Source of the DNA: Gryllotalpicola daejeonensis
Lineage (GTDB): Bacteria; Actinomycetota; Actinomycetes; Actinomycetales; Microbacteriaceae
NCBI RefSeq assembly: GCF_039538145.1
Contig: NZ_BAABBV010000001.1
Location: 2,418,001-2,482,000, forward strand
Length of the DNA stretch: 64,000 nt
Direction of reading: 5' to 3'
In this document: positions 43,712 to 52,738 of the stretch, piece after piece
Layout: each line of letters starts with the position of its first letter
Position numbering within the stretch: the first letter of the stretch is position 1
The notes under the pieces: generated by a model
Seen by the model: only the letters and a program-made list of their open reading frames with translations
Told to the model about the DNA's origin: nothing
Database searches by the model: none
Translations under genes and position numbers: made by a program

Positions 43712-45445
43712 TCAGACGAACATGAAGAAGATGTAGCAGGCTGCGGCCAGCACCAGGGCTCCGATGCCGAGCACCCACACGTTGCGGTACCACGCGACAC
43801 CGACGGTGCCCGCGCCCTGCGCGTCGGCGAGGGCGTCCTGGTCGACGAGGCCGCGCACGAGACCGACGAGCTGCGAGTCGGGCTTCGGCTTCGAGAACAG
43901 CGACACGATGACGCCGACGACGATCGCGAGAACGAGGGCAACGCCGCCGCCCAGGTAGCTCGAGCCCTGGCTCGAGATCGGGATGACGCCGGTCTCGTTC
44001 AGGATGAAGATCACGATCGCGCCGGCCGTGCCGCTCGCGAGGCCCGCCCAGCCGGCGTGGCCGGTGGCGCGCTTCCAGAGCAGGCCGAGGATGAAGACGG
44101 CGAACAGCGGCACGTTGAAGAACGAGAACAGGGTCTGGATGTAGTCCATGATGTTCCCGAAGTTGCCCGCGATGAAGGCGGTGCCGATGGCGATCAGCGT
44201 GCCGATGACGGTCACCCAGCGACCGACGTTCAGGTAGTGCTTGTCGGGCTTGCCCGGCCGCAGCCAGCCCTGCCACAGGTCGTAGGTGAACACCGTGTTG
44301 AGCGACGACACGTTGGCTGCCATGCCCGCCATGAACGATGCGAGCAGACCCGCGAGCGCGACGCCCAGGAATCCGTTCGGCAGCAGCTGCTGCATCAGGA
44401 GCGGCACCACGTCGTTGTACTGCACGTTCGAGGTGCCGCCCGCGTTCAGCTTCTCGATGCCGGGCACCGTCACGGCGGCGATGATGCCGGGAATGATGAT
44501 GACGAGCGCGATGAGCGTCTTGGGGAACGCCGCGATCAGCGGCGTGCGGCGCGCGGCCGACATGTCCTTCGCGCTGAAGGCGCGCTGCACCTCGGTGAAG
44601 TTGGTGGTCCAATAGCCGAAGGAGGTCACGAAGCCGAGGCCGAGCACGACGCCGATGACGCTCCAGAACGAGTTGTGGATGCCGGTCAGCTCATGCGCCG
44701 GGAAGGCGTGCAGCAGACTGCCCTGGTGGGAGCCGAGCAGCTTCGCCTTGACGCCCGACCAGCCGCCGGCCTTGTGCAGGCCGACCAGCGTGATGGGCAC
44801 CATCGCGGCGACGATCACGAAGAACTGCAGCACCTCGTTGTAGATCGAGGCGGACAGACCGCCGATGAGCGTGTAGATGAGGACGACGACGCCCGCGACG
44901 ATGATCGCGACCCACAGCGGCCAGCCGAGCAGCGCGTTCACGACGATCGCCATCGCATAGAGGTTGACGCCCGCGAGAAGAACGGATGCCACAGCGAAGA
45001 GCACCGCCTGGAAGCGCTGCGTCGCCGGGTTGTAGCGGCGGCGCAGGAACTCCGGCACGGAGCGCACCTTCGAGCCGTAGAAGAACGGCATCATGAACAG
45101 GCCGAGGAAGACCATGGCCGGGATCGCGCCGATCCAGTAGTAGTGCACCGCCTGGATGCCGTATTGCGCGCCGTTGGCGCTCTGGCCGAGCAGCTCGGTG
45201 GCGCCGAGGTTCGCCGACATGAAGGCGAGGCCCGTGACCCAGGCCGGCAGCGAGCGGCCGGAGAGCAGGAAGTCGAGGCTGCTCGAAACGGAGCGGCGGG
45301 CGATGAATCCGATGCCGAGCACGAGCACGAAGTACGTCGCGACGAGGATGTAGTCGATCACCCCCGCATGCAGTCGAAGGGGCGCATCTGCGAGCACCGG
45401 CCCGCTCAAGACGCTGGTGGCTTCGTGGGCTCCGAGAGACGTCAT
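43712..45445 (-). CDS. Sodium/solute symporter (SSS family)
   Basis: A 577-residue Na+-coupled importer with about 14 TM helices, close in pattern to SglT-type sugar symporters: FLLSGRSLPAWVTGLAFMSANLGATELLG, GLSASIYNEVLQFFVIV (family signature region), FGYWTTNFTEVQRAFSAKD and GLLASFMAGMAANVSSLNTVFTYD. The substrate is probably a sugar or related polyol, by inference. ATG 45445 is preceded by GAGGAGG. It forms an operon with the downstream small two-helix protein. Confidence 0.92.
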   Translation of the reverse strand: MTSLGAHEATSVLSGPVLADAPLRLHAGVIDYILVATYFVLVLGIGFIARRSVSSSLDFLLSGRSLPAWVTGLAFMSANLGATELLGQSANGAQYGIQAVHYYWIGAIPAMVFLGLFMMPFFYGSKVRSVPEFLRRRYNPATQRFQAVLFAVASVLLAGVNLYAMAIVVNALLGWPLWVAIIVAGVVVLIYTLIGGLSASIYNEVLQFFVIVAAMVPITLVGLHKAGGWSGVKAKLLGSHQGSLLHAFPAHELTGIHNSFWSVIGVVLGLGFVTSFGYWTTNFTEVQRAFSAKDMSAARRTPLIAAFPKTLIALVIIIPGIIAAVTVPGIEKLNAGGTSNVQYNDVVPLLMQQLLPNGFLGVALAGLLASFMAGMAANVSSLNTVFTYDLWQGWLRPGKPDKHYLNVGRWVTVIGTLIAIGTAFIAGNFGNIMDYIQTLFSFFNVPLFAVFILGLLWKRATGHAGWAGLASGTAGAIVIFILNETGVIPISSQGSSYLGGGVALVLAIVVGVIVSLFSKPKPDSQLVGLVRGLVDQDALADAQGAGTVGVAWYRNVWVLGIGALVLAAACYIFFMFV

Positions 45446-45572
45446 CCATCCTCCTCGTCGAGGAGGTGACCTCGACTGGTTAGTTAACGGCAAACAACCC
45501 TAGGTCGAGGATCGGCGCTTCGGCAAAATGGTGCGCGGGGGCTTTCGGAGACAGCCTCCGCCTGGTAAGTGC

Positions 45573-45788
45573 TCATTCGAGCTGGCGGAAGCGGTGCGAT
45601 TTCACGCGCTCGCCAACCCGCGACCACGGGTGCGGCTGGGCCCCGAGCAGCTCGTCGTAGAGCTCTGGATCGACGTCGAAGTACTCGTAGACGGCGCCGG
45701 ATTCGTAGCGCACCGCGAGCGTGCGGCGAGTCCCGTCGTACCCCGCCGCGGTGATCGCGTCGGACTGGATGGGCCGCAGCTCGACCAT
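45573..45788 (-). CDS. KTSC domain protein
   Basis: A 71-residue protein. VELRPIQSDAITAAGYDGTRRTLAVRYESGAVYEYFDVDPELYDELL and the closing VGERVKSHRF match the small KTSC domain, named for a Lys-tRNA synthetase C-terminal-like fold. Function is unknown. The start is ATG 45788; the frame upstream of it is an out-of-frame reading of the neighbouring gene. Confidence 0.8.
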   Translation of the reverse strand: MVELRPIQSDAITAAGYDGTRRTLAVRYESGAVYEYFDVDPELYDELLGAQPHPWSRVGERVKSHRFRQLE

Positions 45789-45811
45789 GGGCGAGGAGAC
45801 GCAGCTCGAAC

Positions 45812-46138
45812 TCAGCCGAGGCGGCCGAGGCCCTTGCGCAGGCGATCGATGTGCTCTGAGGCCTCGCGCTTGGTGAGGTTCGCCGGCAGCTGCTCGCCGG
45901 CTTCTTTCGCGAGTGTGTCGAGGTAGCTCTTCTGCGCCTCGGTGGCGGGGTCGTCGCCGCTCACCCACTCCTCCGGGTCCTTCTCGAGAGTGCCTTCTGT
46001 CGGGTCCGGGGTGCCGAGCATGTCCTGGGTCTGGTCAGCACCCTGCGGATTGTTCGGCTCGCCCGCCGGCGCGTTGCTGCGGCCGTTGACGTTCTCGAGG
46101 TGCTGGTCGCCGCGGGGCTGGCTGGTGTCATCGGTCAT
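45812..46138 (-). CDS. DUF3072 domain protein
   Basis: A 108-residue hydrophilic protein. The first ~55 residues are disordered and Asn/Pro/Gln-rich. The C-terminal region (DPATEAQKSYLDTLAKEAGEQLPANLTKREASEHIDRLRK) matches the DUF3072 helical domain. Role unknown. ATG 46138 is chosen over the longer frame to 46183. It lies 23 bp upstream of the KTSC gene on the same strand. Confidence 0.8.
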   Translation of the reverse strand: MTDDTSQPRGDQHLENVNGRSNAPAGEPNNPQGADQTQDMLGTPDPTEGTLEKDPEEWVSGDDPATEAQKSYLDTLAKEAGEQLPANLTKREASEHIDRLRKGLGRLG

Positions 46139-46269
46139 GCCGAAGACATACCCGCCCTGCCTCCTGATCGAACCCAAAGTCAACCCCGGGGCGGATGTCG
46201 GCGGTCCGGGTGAGTATCGAAGGCGTGCAGCGAGCGCTGCCGAAGTATCCGCCGATGAAGGAGGAGATC

Positions 46270-46554
46270 ATGACCCCGGCCGCCGCAACCATTGGGTCGG
46301 TTGACATGGAAACTGTCGAGCTCGACGTCATCCCGATCGATGACCACGGGTGGCGTGTCAGCATCCACGGTGCTGATCGCGCGAACCCCTTCGGGCTGCT
46401 GGGGTTCGTCTCGCAGGTCGATGGGGGCTTCGAGGTCTGCATCATCGGCCACCCCGGCGACGCGATCGCCGCCCCCACGCTCGAGGCAGCGCTCGACGTG
46501 CTGCGGCCACAGCCCGACGAGGTCGAGGCGATCCTCGAGGGCGTGCGGCACTGA
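46270..46554 (+). CDS. Hypothetical protein, 94 aa
   Basis: A small soluble protein with alternating beta strands (VELDVIPIDDHGWRVSIHG, GLLGFVSQVDGGFEVCIIG) and a C-terminal helix (TLEAALDVL). No family is recognised. ATG 46270 is set by a good GGAGGAG ribosome site at 46261; the frame opens upstream to 46195. It ends 45 bp before argG. Confidence 0.65.
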   Translation: MTPAAATIGSVDMETVELDVIPIDDHGWRVSIHGADRANPFGLLGFVSQVDGGFEVCIIGHPGDAIAAPTLEAALDVLRPQPDEVEAILEGVRH

Positions 46555-46599
46555 GGCATCCGTCTTCGGGGTCCTCAGCGCACCCGTAAAGTTAAGGGC

Positions 46600-48042
46600 G
46601 TGTCTAAGGTCCTGAGCTCCCTTCCCGTCGGCGAGCGCGTCGGCATCGCGTTCTCGGGGGGTCTCGACACCTCCTGCGCGGTCGCCTGGATGCGTGACAA
46701 CGGCGCGATTCCGTGCACCTACACCGCCGACATCGGGCAGTACGACGAGCCCGACATCGCCGCCGTCCCCGGTCGCGCCGGCGAGTACGGCGCCGAGATC
46801 GCCCGCCTCGTCGACGCGAAGTCGGCGCTCGTGGAAGAGGGGCTCGTGGCTCTGCAGTGCGGCGCCTTCCACATCCGCTCGGGCGGCAAGACCTACTTCA
46901 ACACCACGCCGCTCGGCCGCGCCGTGACGGGCACCCTGCTTGTGCGCGCCATGAAGGAAGACGGCGTCGACATCTGGGGCGACGGCTCGACCTACAAGGG
47001 CAACGACATCGAGCGGTTCTACCGCTACGGACTCATGGCCAACCCTTCCTTGCGCATCTACAAGCCGTGGCTCGACGCGAACTTCGTCAGCCAGCTCGGC
47101 GGCCGCACCGAGATGAGCCAGTGGCTCGTCGCCCACGGCTTCCCGTATCGCGACTCGACCGAGAAGGCCTATTCGACCGACGCCAACATCTGGGGCGCCA
47201 CCCACGAGGCCAAGCGCCTCGAGGACCTCGACGCCGGCCTCGACATCGTCGAGCCGATCATGGGCGTCGCCGCCTGGCGCGACGACGTCGAGATCGCGAC
47301 CGAAGAGGTGTCGGTGCGCTTCGAGGCGGGCCGCCCCGTCGCGATCAACGGCAAAGAGTTCGAGGATGCCGTGGCTCTGGTGCTCGAGGCGAACGCCATC
47401 GGCGGCCGCCACGGTCTCGGTGTCTCCGACCAGATCGAGAACCGCATCATCGAGGCGAAGTCCCGCGGCATCTACGAGGCGCCGGGCATGGCGCTGCTGC
47501 ACATCGTCTACGAGCGCCTGCTGAACGCGATCCACAACGAAGACACCGTCGCGAATTATCACAACGAAGGGCGCCGACTCGGCCGCCTCATGTACGAGGG
47601 CCGCTGGCTCGACCCGCAGTCGCTCATGCTGCGCGAGTCGCTGCAGCGCTGGGTCGGCTCGGCCATCACCGGCGAGGTCACCCTGCGCCTGCGCCGCGGC
47701 GACGACTACACGATCCTCGACACCACGGGCCCCGCGCTCAGCTACTCGGGCGAGAAGCTGTCGATGGAGCGCGTCGGCGACGCCGCTTTCGGCCCCGACG
47801 ACCGCATCGGCCAGCTCACCATGCGCAACCTCGACATCGCCGACTCTCGGGCTCGCCTCGAGCAGTACGCAACGCTCGGCCTGATCGGCGGCGCGACGGC
47901 CGACCTGGTCGGCTCGCTCGAGTCGGGCCACGCCGACGAGATCCTGGGTGGCGCAGAGCCGCTGTCGGCGAGCGAGCAGCAGCTTGAGCGGGCGACGGAT
48001 GCCGTCTCCGAAGGCGCCGCGTTCGACACGGGCACCGACTGA
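46600..48042 (+). CDS. argG: Argininosuccinate synthase (long form)
   Basis: A 480-residue enzyme joining citrulline and aspartate with ATP in arginine synthesis. The PP-loop is GIAFSGGLDTSCAVAWM. Substrate segments include GNDIERFYRYG, DSTEKAYSTDANIWG and NAIGGRHGLGVSDQIENRIIEAKSRGIYEAPG. Length and motifs match the long E. coli-type ArgG rather than the ~400-residue form found in most actinobacterial arginine operons. No other arg genes are adjacent. The start is GTG 46600. Confidence 0.95.
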   Translation: MSKVLSSLPVGERVGIAFSGGLDTSCAVAWMRDNGAIPCTYTADIGQYDEPDIAAVPGRAGEYGAEIARLVDAKSALVEEGLVALQCGAFHIRSGGKTYFNTTPLGRAVTGTLLVRAMKEDGVDIWGDGSTYKGNDIERFYRYGLMANPSLRIYKPWLDANFVSQLGGRTEMSQWLVAHGFPYRDSTEKAYSTDANIWGATHEAKRLEDLDAGLDIVEPIMGVAAWRDDVEIATEEVSVRFEAGRPVAINGKEFEDAVALVLEANAIGGRHGLGVSDQIENRIIEAKSRGIYEAPGMALLHIVYERLLNAIHNEDTVANYHNEGRRLGRLMYEGRWLDPQSLMLRESLQRWVGSAITGEVTLRLRRGDDYTILDTTGPALSYSGEKLSMERVGDAAFGPDDRIGQLTMRNLDIADSRARLEQYATLGLIGGATADLVGSLESGHADEILGGAEPLSASEQQLERATDAVSEGAAFDTGTD

Positions 48043-48130
48043 GACACCGCGCAACGCCCTAGACAGCGTTCCCTTCGAGGGGCAGGGTGGCGAATACCGT
48101 CGCACTTCCAACGTCGAAAGGGCAGGAATC

Positions 48131-48427
48131 ATGAGTGACGATTCCGAGATCGAGCAGAACGTCGTGACAGCCGTGATCTCGCCGGGGGACATCCTTTCCG
48201 AGAAGCCCGACTCCGTTCCCGAGGGCCACTATCTGGCGCGCCTCGCCGACAGCGGGGTGGGCAGCCCGAGCTACGTGGTCGTGCCACTGCGTAACGGCGC
48301 ACCCGCCGAGCGCATCGCCATCGGCGACGGCGAGCAGTACCACCGCACGGTCACCCAGAGCGACGAGGTTCTCTACCGCGCCCGCGGCAACGAGGGCACG
48401 ACCGCCTGGACGTCGTCGACCGAGTAG
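48131..48427 (+). CDS. Hypothetical protein, 98 aa
   Basis: An acidic small protein (MSDDSEIEQNVVTAVISPG...) with mostly beta and loop character and no recognised domain. ATG 48131 has a good AGGAATC site. The upstream in-frame codons lie in an alternative frame of argG and are not part of it. It may be co-transcribed with argG (88 bp gap). Confidence 0.65.
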   Translation: MSDDSEIEQNVVTAVISPGDILSEKPDSVPEGHYLARLADSGVGSPSYVVVPLRNGAPAERIAIGDGEQYHRTVTQSDEVLYRARGNEGTTAWTSSTE

Positions 48428-48464
48428 CGCCCCGCGCCGCCGGGGCGCGCGGCCTGCGTTGCTC

Positions 48465-48818
48465 TTACGTCGGTGCCTGGCCGAGCTCGATCAGGAAGAC
48501 GCCGATGATGATGAGCACCGTGCCGCCGACCATCGTGCGCGTGAAAGCCTCTTTGAAGAAGACGCGCCCCGCGAGCGCGGTAAGGGCGACGCCGGCTGCC
48601 GTCCAGATGCCATAGGTGACGCCGAGGCCGAGCCCGAGGCGCAGCACGACCGAGAACAGTGCGAAGGACGCGAGGTAGCCCGCTACCACGGCGAGGTACC
48701 AGAGACGCGAGGGTTTCTTCGCCGGATCCGCGCCCGTGCCGGGCGCACTCGCCATGCGGAGCGAGAGCGTCGCGCCGACTTCGCACAGGATCGCCAGGGC
48801 GAGAACGAACCAGCTCAC
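48465..48818 (-). CDS. SMR family transporter subunit
   Basis: A 117-residue four-helix small multidrug resistance protein. ALAILCEVGATLSLRMA contains the membrane-embedded Glu of SMR proteins, and GVTYGIWTAAGVALTALAGRVFFKE is the family loop. Its ATG at 48818 overlaps the preceding SMR gene stop by 4 nt, so the two probably form a heterodimeric exporter as in EbrAB/YkkCD pairs. The substrate could be a quaternary cation or guanidinium. Confidence 0.9.
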   Translation of the reverse strand: MSWFVLALAILCEVGATLSLRMASAPGTGADPAKKPSRLWYLAVVAGYLASFALFSVVLRLGLGLGVTYGIWTAAGVALTALAGRVFFKEAFTRTMVGGTVLIIIGVFLIELGQAPT

Positions 48819-49252
48819 GGCGCGCCTTCCGATGGGCGGCCGTCTCGCGACGCATCCAGCGGGGTGGGACTCGCAGTCGGTGCCGATCCGTGCGGGCGCG
48901 CGCTCGATGGCTCACCGGTGGCTTGGGCGCCCGCATGCCCGCCGCCCACGTTGATAAGCACGACGCCGGCGATCACGATCACCATGCCGATGATCGTGAG
49001 CGTGGTCAGTTCCTCATCGAAGATCAGATCGGCGAGGGCCGCCGTGAGGGCGACGCCGATGGCGCCCCAGATCGCATATGCCATACCGACCGGCATGCCC
49101 GCCCGCAGCACTCGACCGAACAGCCAGAACGAGAGCACATAGGCCACTGCGACGACGGCGTAGAGCCACGGATGCTCGATGGCGCCCTCAAGGCTGAGCG
49201 AGCCGGCGACTTCGAAGACGATCGTCCCCGCGAGCAGCAGCCATCTCGTCAC
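48815..49252 (-). CDS. SMR family transporter subunit with extended tail
   Basis: A 145-residue SMR protein. RWLLLAGTIVFEVAGSLSLEGA has the conserved Glu, and GMAYAIWGAIGVALTAALADLIFDEELT is the family loop. The last ~40 residues (GGGHAGAQATGEPSSARPH...) form a soluble tail not usual in SMR proteins. The start is GTG 49252; the frame upstream to 49369 is Arg-rich and not homologous. I saw no clear guanidine riboswitch upstream. Confidence 0.88.
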   Translation of the reverse strand: MTRWLLLAGTIVFEVAGSLSLEGAIEHPWLYAVVAVAYVLSFWLFGRVLRAGMPVGMAYAIWGAIGVALTAALADLIFDEELTTLTIIGMVIVIAGVVLINVGGGHAGAQATGEPSSARPHGSAPTASPTPLDASRDGRPSEGAP

Positions 49253-49421
49253 AGCGCCAACGGTAACGGAGCGCCGTCCCCGGCCGCTCACGCCGCATCC
49301 CCGCCGCGACAAGCGGACGAGTGCTGCGCGGGTGCGGATGCCTTCTCGCGTCGGCTGATTCGGCTGCACAGGTTTCAGGCCGGGCAGGTTCCGGCCGCCC
49401 GGGTTTCAGACCACCCGGATG

Positions 49422-50894
49422 TCAGGCGGCGGTGGTGAGTGCGTGTCTGGGTTTGTGGATGGCTTTCACCCATTCCGTGGCGTGTGATCCGAAGATCCAG
49501 CGGATTTCGGGTGTCCCGTCTTCGCCCATGCGGAGTTGGTAGGGGCCGGTGTCGATTGTGGCGTGATGCCACCAGCACAGCAGCGTCAGGTTGAGGATGT
49601 CGGTCGGTCCGCCGTCGCGATCGGGTTGGATGTGGTGGACTTCGCACCATCGGGCGGGCATGGTGCAGCCGGGGATGATGCAGCCTTTGTCGCGGACCGC
49701 GAGGGCTTTTCGTTGCCAGGGGGTGGCGCATCGTTTGGTGTCGCCGAGGTTGAGGATCTTCCCCGCCGAATCGACCTGGACTTCCTGGTAGCCGCCGGTC
49801 TCGGCGATCCGCTTCGCGGTCGTGGCGCTGATGGGTTCGTCTTCGCCGTCGATGCGCGCTGCCCCGTGCCCGGAGTCGAAGTCTTCCTTCGGCACGACGA
49901 CGAGGATGGTGGGGTGTGCCCCACCCATGCTCGGTGTTTCTGGCGCCCGTGCGGCGGCGGTGAAGACGGCGTGGAGGATGTCGGCGCGTTTCTGGTCTGG
50001 GGTGCGCATGTCCGTCGGCGGCTGGGTCTCGGTCGCCACGAGCATGGGCGTGCCGCTCGGCGCGGCCGGCGCCTCGCCACCTTCGCCCGCGGCGCCGTTG
50101 GCGGCGGCCTCCGTGACGGGGGCGGCGTCGGCGTGCTCGCCGTGGTCAGCCGTGGCACCGTCGTCGTCGGCCGGGGCGAATCTGACGGATGCGCCGGCTC
50201 TCGGGTTCACGTATGCGTCCAAGACGGTGCGGATGGCGGCGGCCTGCTCGACCGGGAGGGCGCCGGAGAACTTCACGAGGCCGTCTTTGGCGCGCCCGAG
50301 CCGGAAGAACCGCTTCTCGACGGCGGCCTTCTCCACCGGTTCCACCCCGTCGGGGTCGAGCACGAGAGCCCACGCCTGGGCGGCGTCCACGACCGCGGTC
50401 GCCGGCAGGACTTTCGACAGGTCCACGAGGTTCTCGCATGCGGCTTCAACCAGTGCGGTGTCGGCGCGCTCTGTGGCCGGCAGCAGCGGTTCCATGATCG
50501 CCGCCGCCTGCGCCCGCCCGAGCACCCCGGCTTCGACCGCCGCCTCCAGCACCGGCAGCTTCGCCAGCCGGCGCGCCTCGACTACCCGCTCCCGGGCGTC
50601 CTTCGCGGAGGTGCGGGTCACGGTCTCCAGCGCACCCCAGGGCTTCCTCGCCCCGAGCTTGCGCGCCAGGGACTCCTCACCCAAAGTCTCGTCCGTGCGG
50701 TTATCGACCTCGCGGGCGATCGCCAGTTGCATACCCTCGACCTGGCGGGCCAGATCCTCCACCGCCTGCGCGGCGCCAACCAGCTGGTCATCCGTCAAGA
50801 CCGTGCACGCCAGCGGCGCGAACGGCGCGACAGCCTCAAACGCCTCACGCAGACCCCCGCCCACAGCAGCCACAGCTCGACCCCTCCCGGTCAA
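49422..50894 (-). CDS. DUF222 domain HNH endonuclease-like protein (copy 2)
   Basis: A 490-residue paralog of the protein at 12094-13602, diverged outside the nuclease part. The helical DUF222 region is interrupted by an acidic/Ala-rich linker (~250-300). The HNH domain has KALAVRDKGCIIPGCTMPARWCEVHHIQPDRDGGPTDILNLTLLCWWHH with paired Cys and catalytic His. Function is unknown for the family. A canonical promoter lies 70-100 bp upstream. Confidence 0.88.
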   Translation of the reverse strand: MTGRGRAVAAVGGGLREAFEAVAPFAPLACTVLTDDQLVGAAQAVEDLARQVEGMQLAIAREVDNRTDETLGEESLARKLGARKPWGALETVTRTSAKDARERVVEARRLAKLPVLEAAVEAGVLGRAQAAAIMEPLLPATERADTALVEAACENLVDLSKVLPATAVVDAAQAWALVLDPDGVEPVEKAAVEKRFFRLGRAKDGLVKFSGALPVEQAAAIRTVLDAYVNPRAGASVRFAPADDDGATADHGEHADAAPVTEAAANGAAGEGGEAPAAPSGTPMLVATETQPPTDMRTPDQKRADILHAVFTAAARAPETPSMGGAHPTILVVVPKEDFDSGHGAARIDGEDEPISATTAKRIAETGGYQEVQVDSAGKILNLGDTKRCATPWQRKALAVRDKGCIIPGCTMPARWCEVHHIQPDRDGGPTDILNLTLLCWWHHATIDTGPYQLRMGEDGTPEIRWIFGSHATEWVKAIHKPRHALTTAA

Positions 50895-50965
50895 ACTCCG
50901 AACACAGCACAGGCCGGGCCTGCGGTGCTCGTACTCTCATCCTCGTGGCGCGGGGACTTGCGAAC

Positions 50966-50994
50966 AGTCTAAGCTAGGTTCGATAAAGGTGCAA
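50966..50994 (-). promoter_or_regulatory. Promoter of DUF222-HNH copy 2
   Basis: Read on the minus strand: TTGCAC (50994-50989), a 17-nt spacer, and TAGACT (50971-50966). Transcription would start near 50959, giving a ~65-nt leader before the start at 50894. Confidence 0.55.
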
Positions 50995-51017
50995 CCCAAA
51001 CCCAGAAACTAATCGAA

Positions 51018-52592
51018 CTAATCTTCTGCAGCCTGCTTCGCCGCCAGGTGCTCCCAATCGTGCGCGAAGATCTGCTCGAAGTAGGCCGCGACCTTCTCGT
51101 TCTCGATGATCACCCCGGCGTCGCGGTTGTGAAGGGCGCCCGCGCTCGACCAGTTCTGACTCGAGATGAGCACCGCACGGCCGTCGACGATGACGCCCTT
51201 GTTGTGCACGTTGTTCTGCAGCTTCACGGAGTTCGCGACATCGAGCCCCAACGCCTGCAGTTGCTCGAGATACCCAGCGGTCTCGTACTCGCTCATGATG
51301 ATCTGCACCTCGACGCCGGCCTTCTGCCGATCGATCACGGCCTGCACCAGGTCGACGAACGCCTCGTTCGTGGCATCCGTCGTCTTCGGCAATTCGATGT
51401 ACTGGAACTGCAGGTGCAGCGTCTTCGACGCGCTCGCGATGAGAGCCTTCACCGCGTCGACATACACCCCGGCATCGGGGGTCAGCACCGGCGTGATCGT
51501 CATCTCATCGGTCACCGTCTGGCCCGGGAAGAACCGCGCGAACGGAGGCGTCTGGACGGCCGGCTGCAGCAGCTCCGGCTGCATGAAGGCAGCGGATGCC
51601 TGATTGTGCTGCGCCGCCACCCGATAGTCGTTCTCGAGATACGCCGCGAACGTCTGCGTCAGCTCGGGGCTGCGCACGACGACGTGCCAGTCGCGGTCCC
51701 CGCTGCGCGCGGCATCCGCATCGCCTGCATTGTTCACCGGGTCGATGTCGGGCTGGTTCGAATTGTTCCAGTTGCCGCTCGAGACCCAGACGGCCTTCGA
51801 ATCCTGGGCGGCCACCTTGATGTGGTACGCCGTCTGGAAGACGGTCGCGGTCGCCTTCGGGTCCATTCCCGACAGCGCCCATGCCTGCTTGAGATCGCTG
51901 CCGAGCGCTTTCTCGAGCTCGGCGACCGTCTGCTCATCGGTCTGGTCAGCTGTCGGATTCTTCGCCGGGTGGTCGAGCGTCAGAGTGACCTGCTTGCCGG
52001 CGGCCGCCTTCTCGAACGCAGCGAGCACGTGCGCGGAGGTGAAGTCGTAGAGCCCGATCACAAGCTCGGTCTCGGTCGCATCGAGAAACGAGCCGAGCTG
52101 CGCCCAGCCCGCATCGGGCGACGCCGCGAGCTCGACCGTGAGCTCGCCGGACACCGGCGCGAGCGGCACGCCCGCGGGCGGCGAATAGGGCAGCTGCGTC
52201 TTCTTGGCCGGTTCCGCTGCGAGATTCTCTGAAGGCGGCGCGGATGACTGAGGCGGCCGCTCTGCGACAAGGATCTCGTGCTCGAACTCCGGCACCTTCC
52301 CTTCGTCGGGCGCACTGACGCCCGTGGCGGCATAGCGCTCCGGCTCGAGCAGAGCGGCCTTCTTCCGTGCCGATGCCACTCGCGCATCGACCGGATGGCC
52401 GCCTACCTCCGAGGGCAGCCCGTGCGGCACCTCGCCGTCGACGGTCACGACGATCGCGGGGGTGTGGGTGAGCCACCCGTCGACGAGCTGGAACCCAGGG
52501 CGCACGCTCAGCACGCCGGGCAGCCGGAACACGTCGAGGCGGCGGCTGATCAGGTCTGCCAGGTCGCTGAAGGAACGCGAGGTGTCGGTCAC
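51018..52592 (-). CDS. Phospholipase D-like domain protein
   Basis: A 524-residue protein with two HKD motifs: YHIKVAAQDSKAVWVSSGNWNNS (about residue 270) and VHNKGVIVDGRAVLISSQNWS (about residue 475). Together they form one PLD active site acting on phosphodiesters (lipid or nucleic acid). The first ~180 residues are a different, uncharacterised region with GFQLVDGWLTHTPAIVVTVDG and no signal peptide, so it is probably cytosolic. The GTG start at 52592 is preceded by a weak AGGG. It lies next to a stand-alone nuclease gene. Confidence 0.82.
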   Translation of the reverse strand: MTDTSRSFSDLADLISRRLDVFRLPGVLSVRPGFQLVDGWLTHTPAIVVTVDGEVPHGLPSEVGGHPVDARVASARKKAALLEPERYAATGVSAPDEGKVPEFEHEILVAERPPQSSAPPSENLAAEPAKKTQLPYSPPAGVPLAPVSGELTVELAASPDAGWAQLGSFLDATETELVIGLYDFTSAHVLAAFEKAAAGKQVTLTLDHPAKNPTADQTDEQTVAELEKALGSDLKQAWALSGMDPKATATVFQTAYHIKVAAQDSKAVWVSSGNWNNSNQPDIDPVNNAGDADAARSGDRDWHVVVRSPELTQTFAAYLENDYRVAAQHNQASAAFMQPELLQPAVQTPPFARFFPGQTVTDEMTITPVLTPDAGVYVDAVKALIASASKTLHLQFQYIELPKTTDATNEAFVDLVQAVIDRQKAGVEVQIIMSEYETAGYLEQLQALGLDVANSVKLQNNVHNKGVIVDGRAVLISSQNWSSAGALHNRDAGVIIENEKVAAYFEQIFAHDWEHLAAKQAAED

Positions 52593-52738
52593 GGCGGCGA
52601 CCCTACCCCGCACGGGTGACACCAGATTTGACGCTTAGCAAGCTCCCCACACTGGGGGCGCGTTGTCTACTGCAATGAAACAAGCTCATCAGTAGCATGC
52701 GGGAGGGCCAAAGGCCCTGGTAGTGAGGAGAAAACATC

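Noticed and set aside
49253..49421. Guanidine (ykkC-type) riboswitch ahead of the SMR pair
   Set aside because: I could not find the conserved ykkC core words or stems in this 169-bp stretch.
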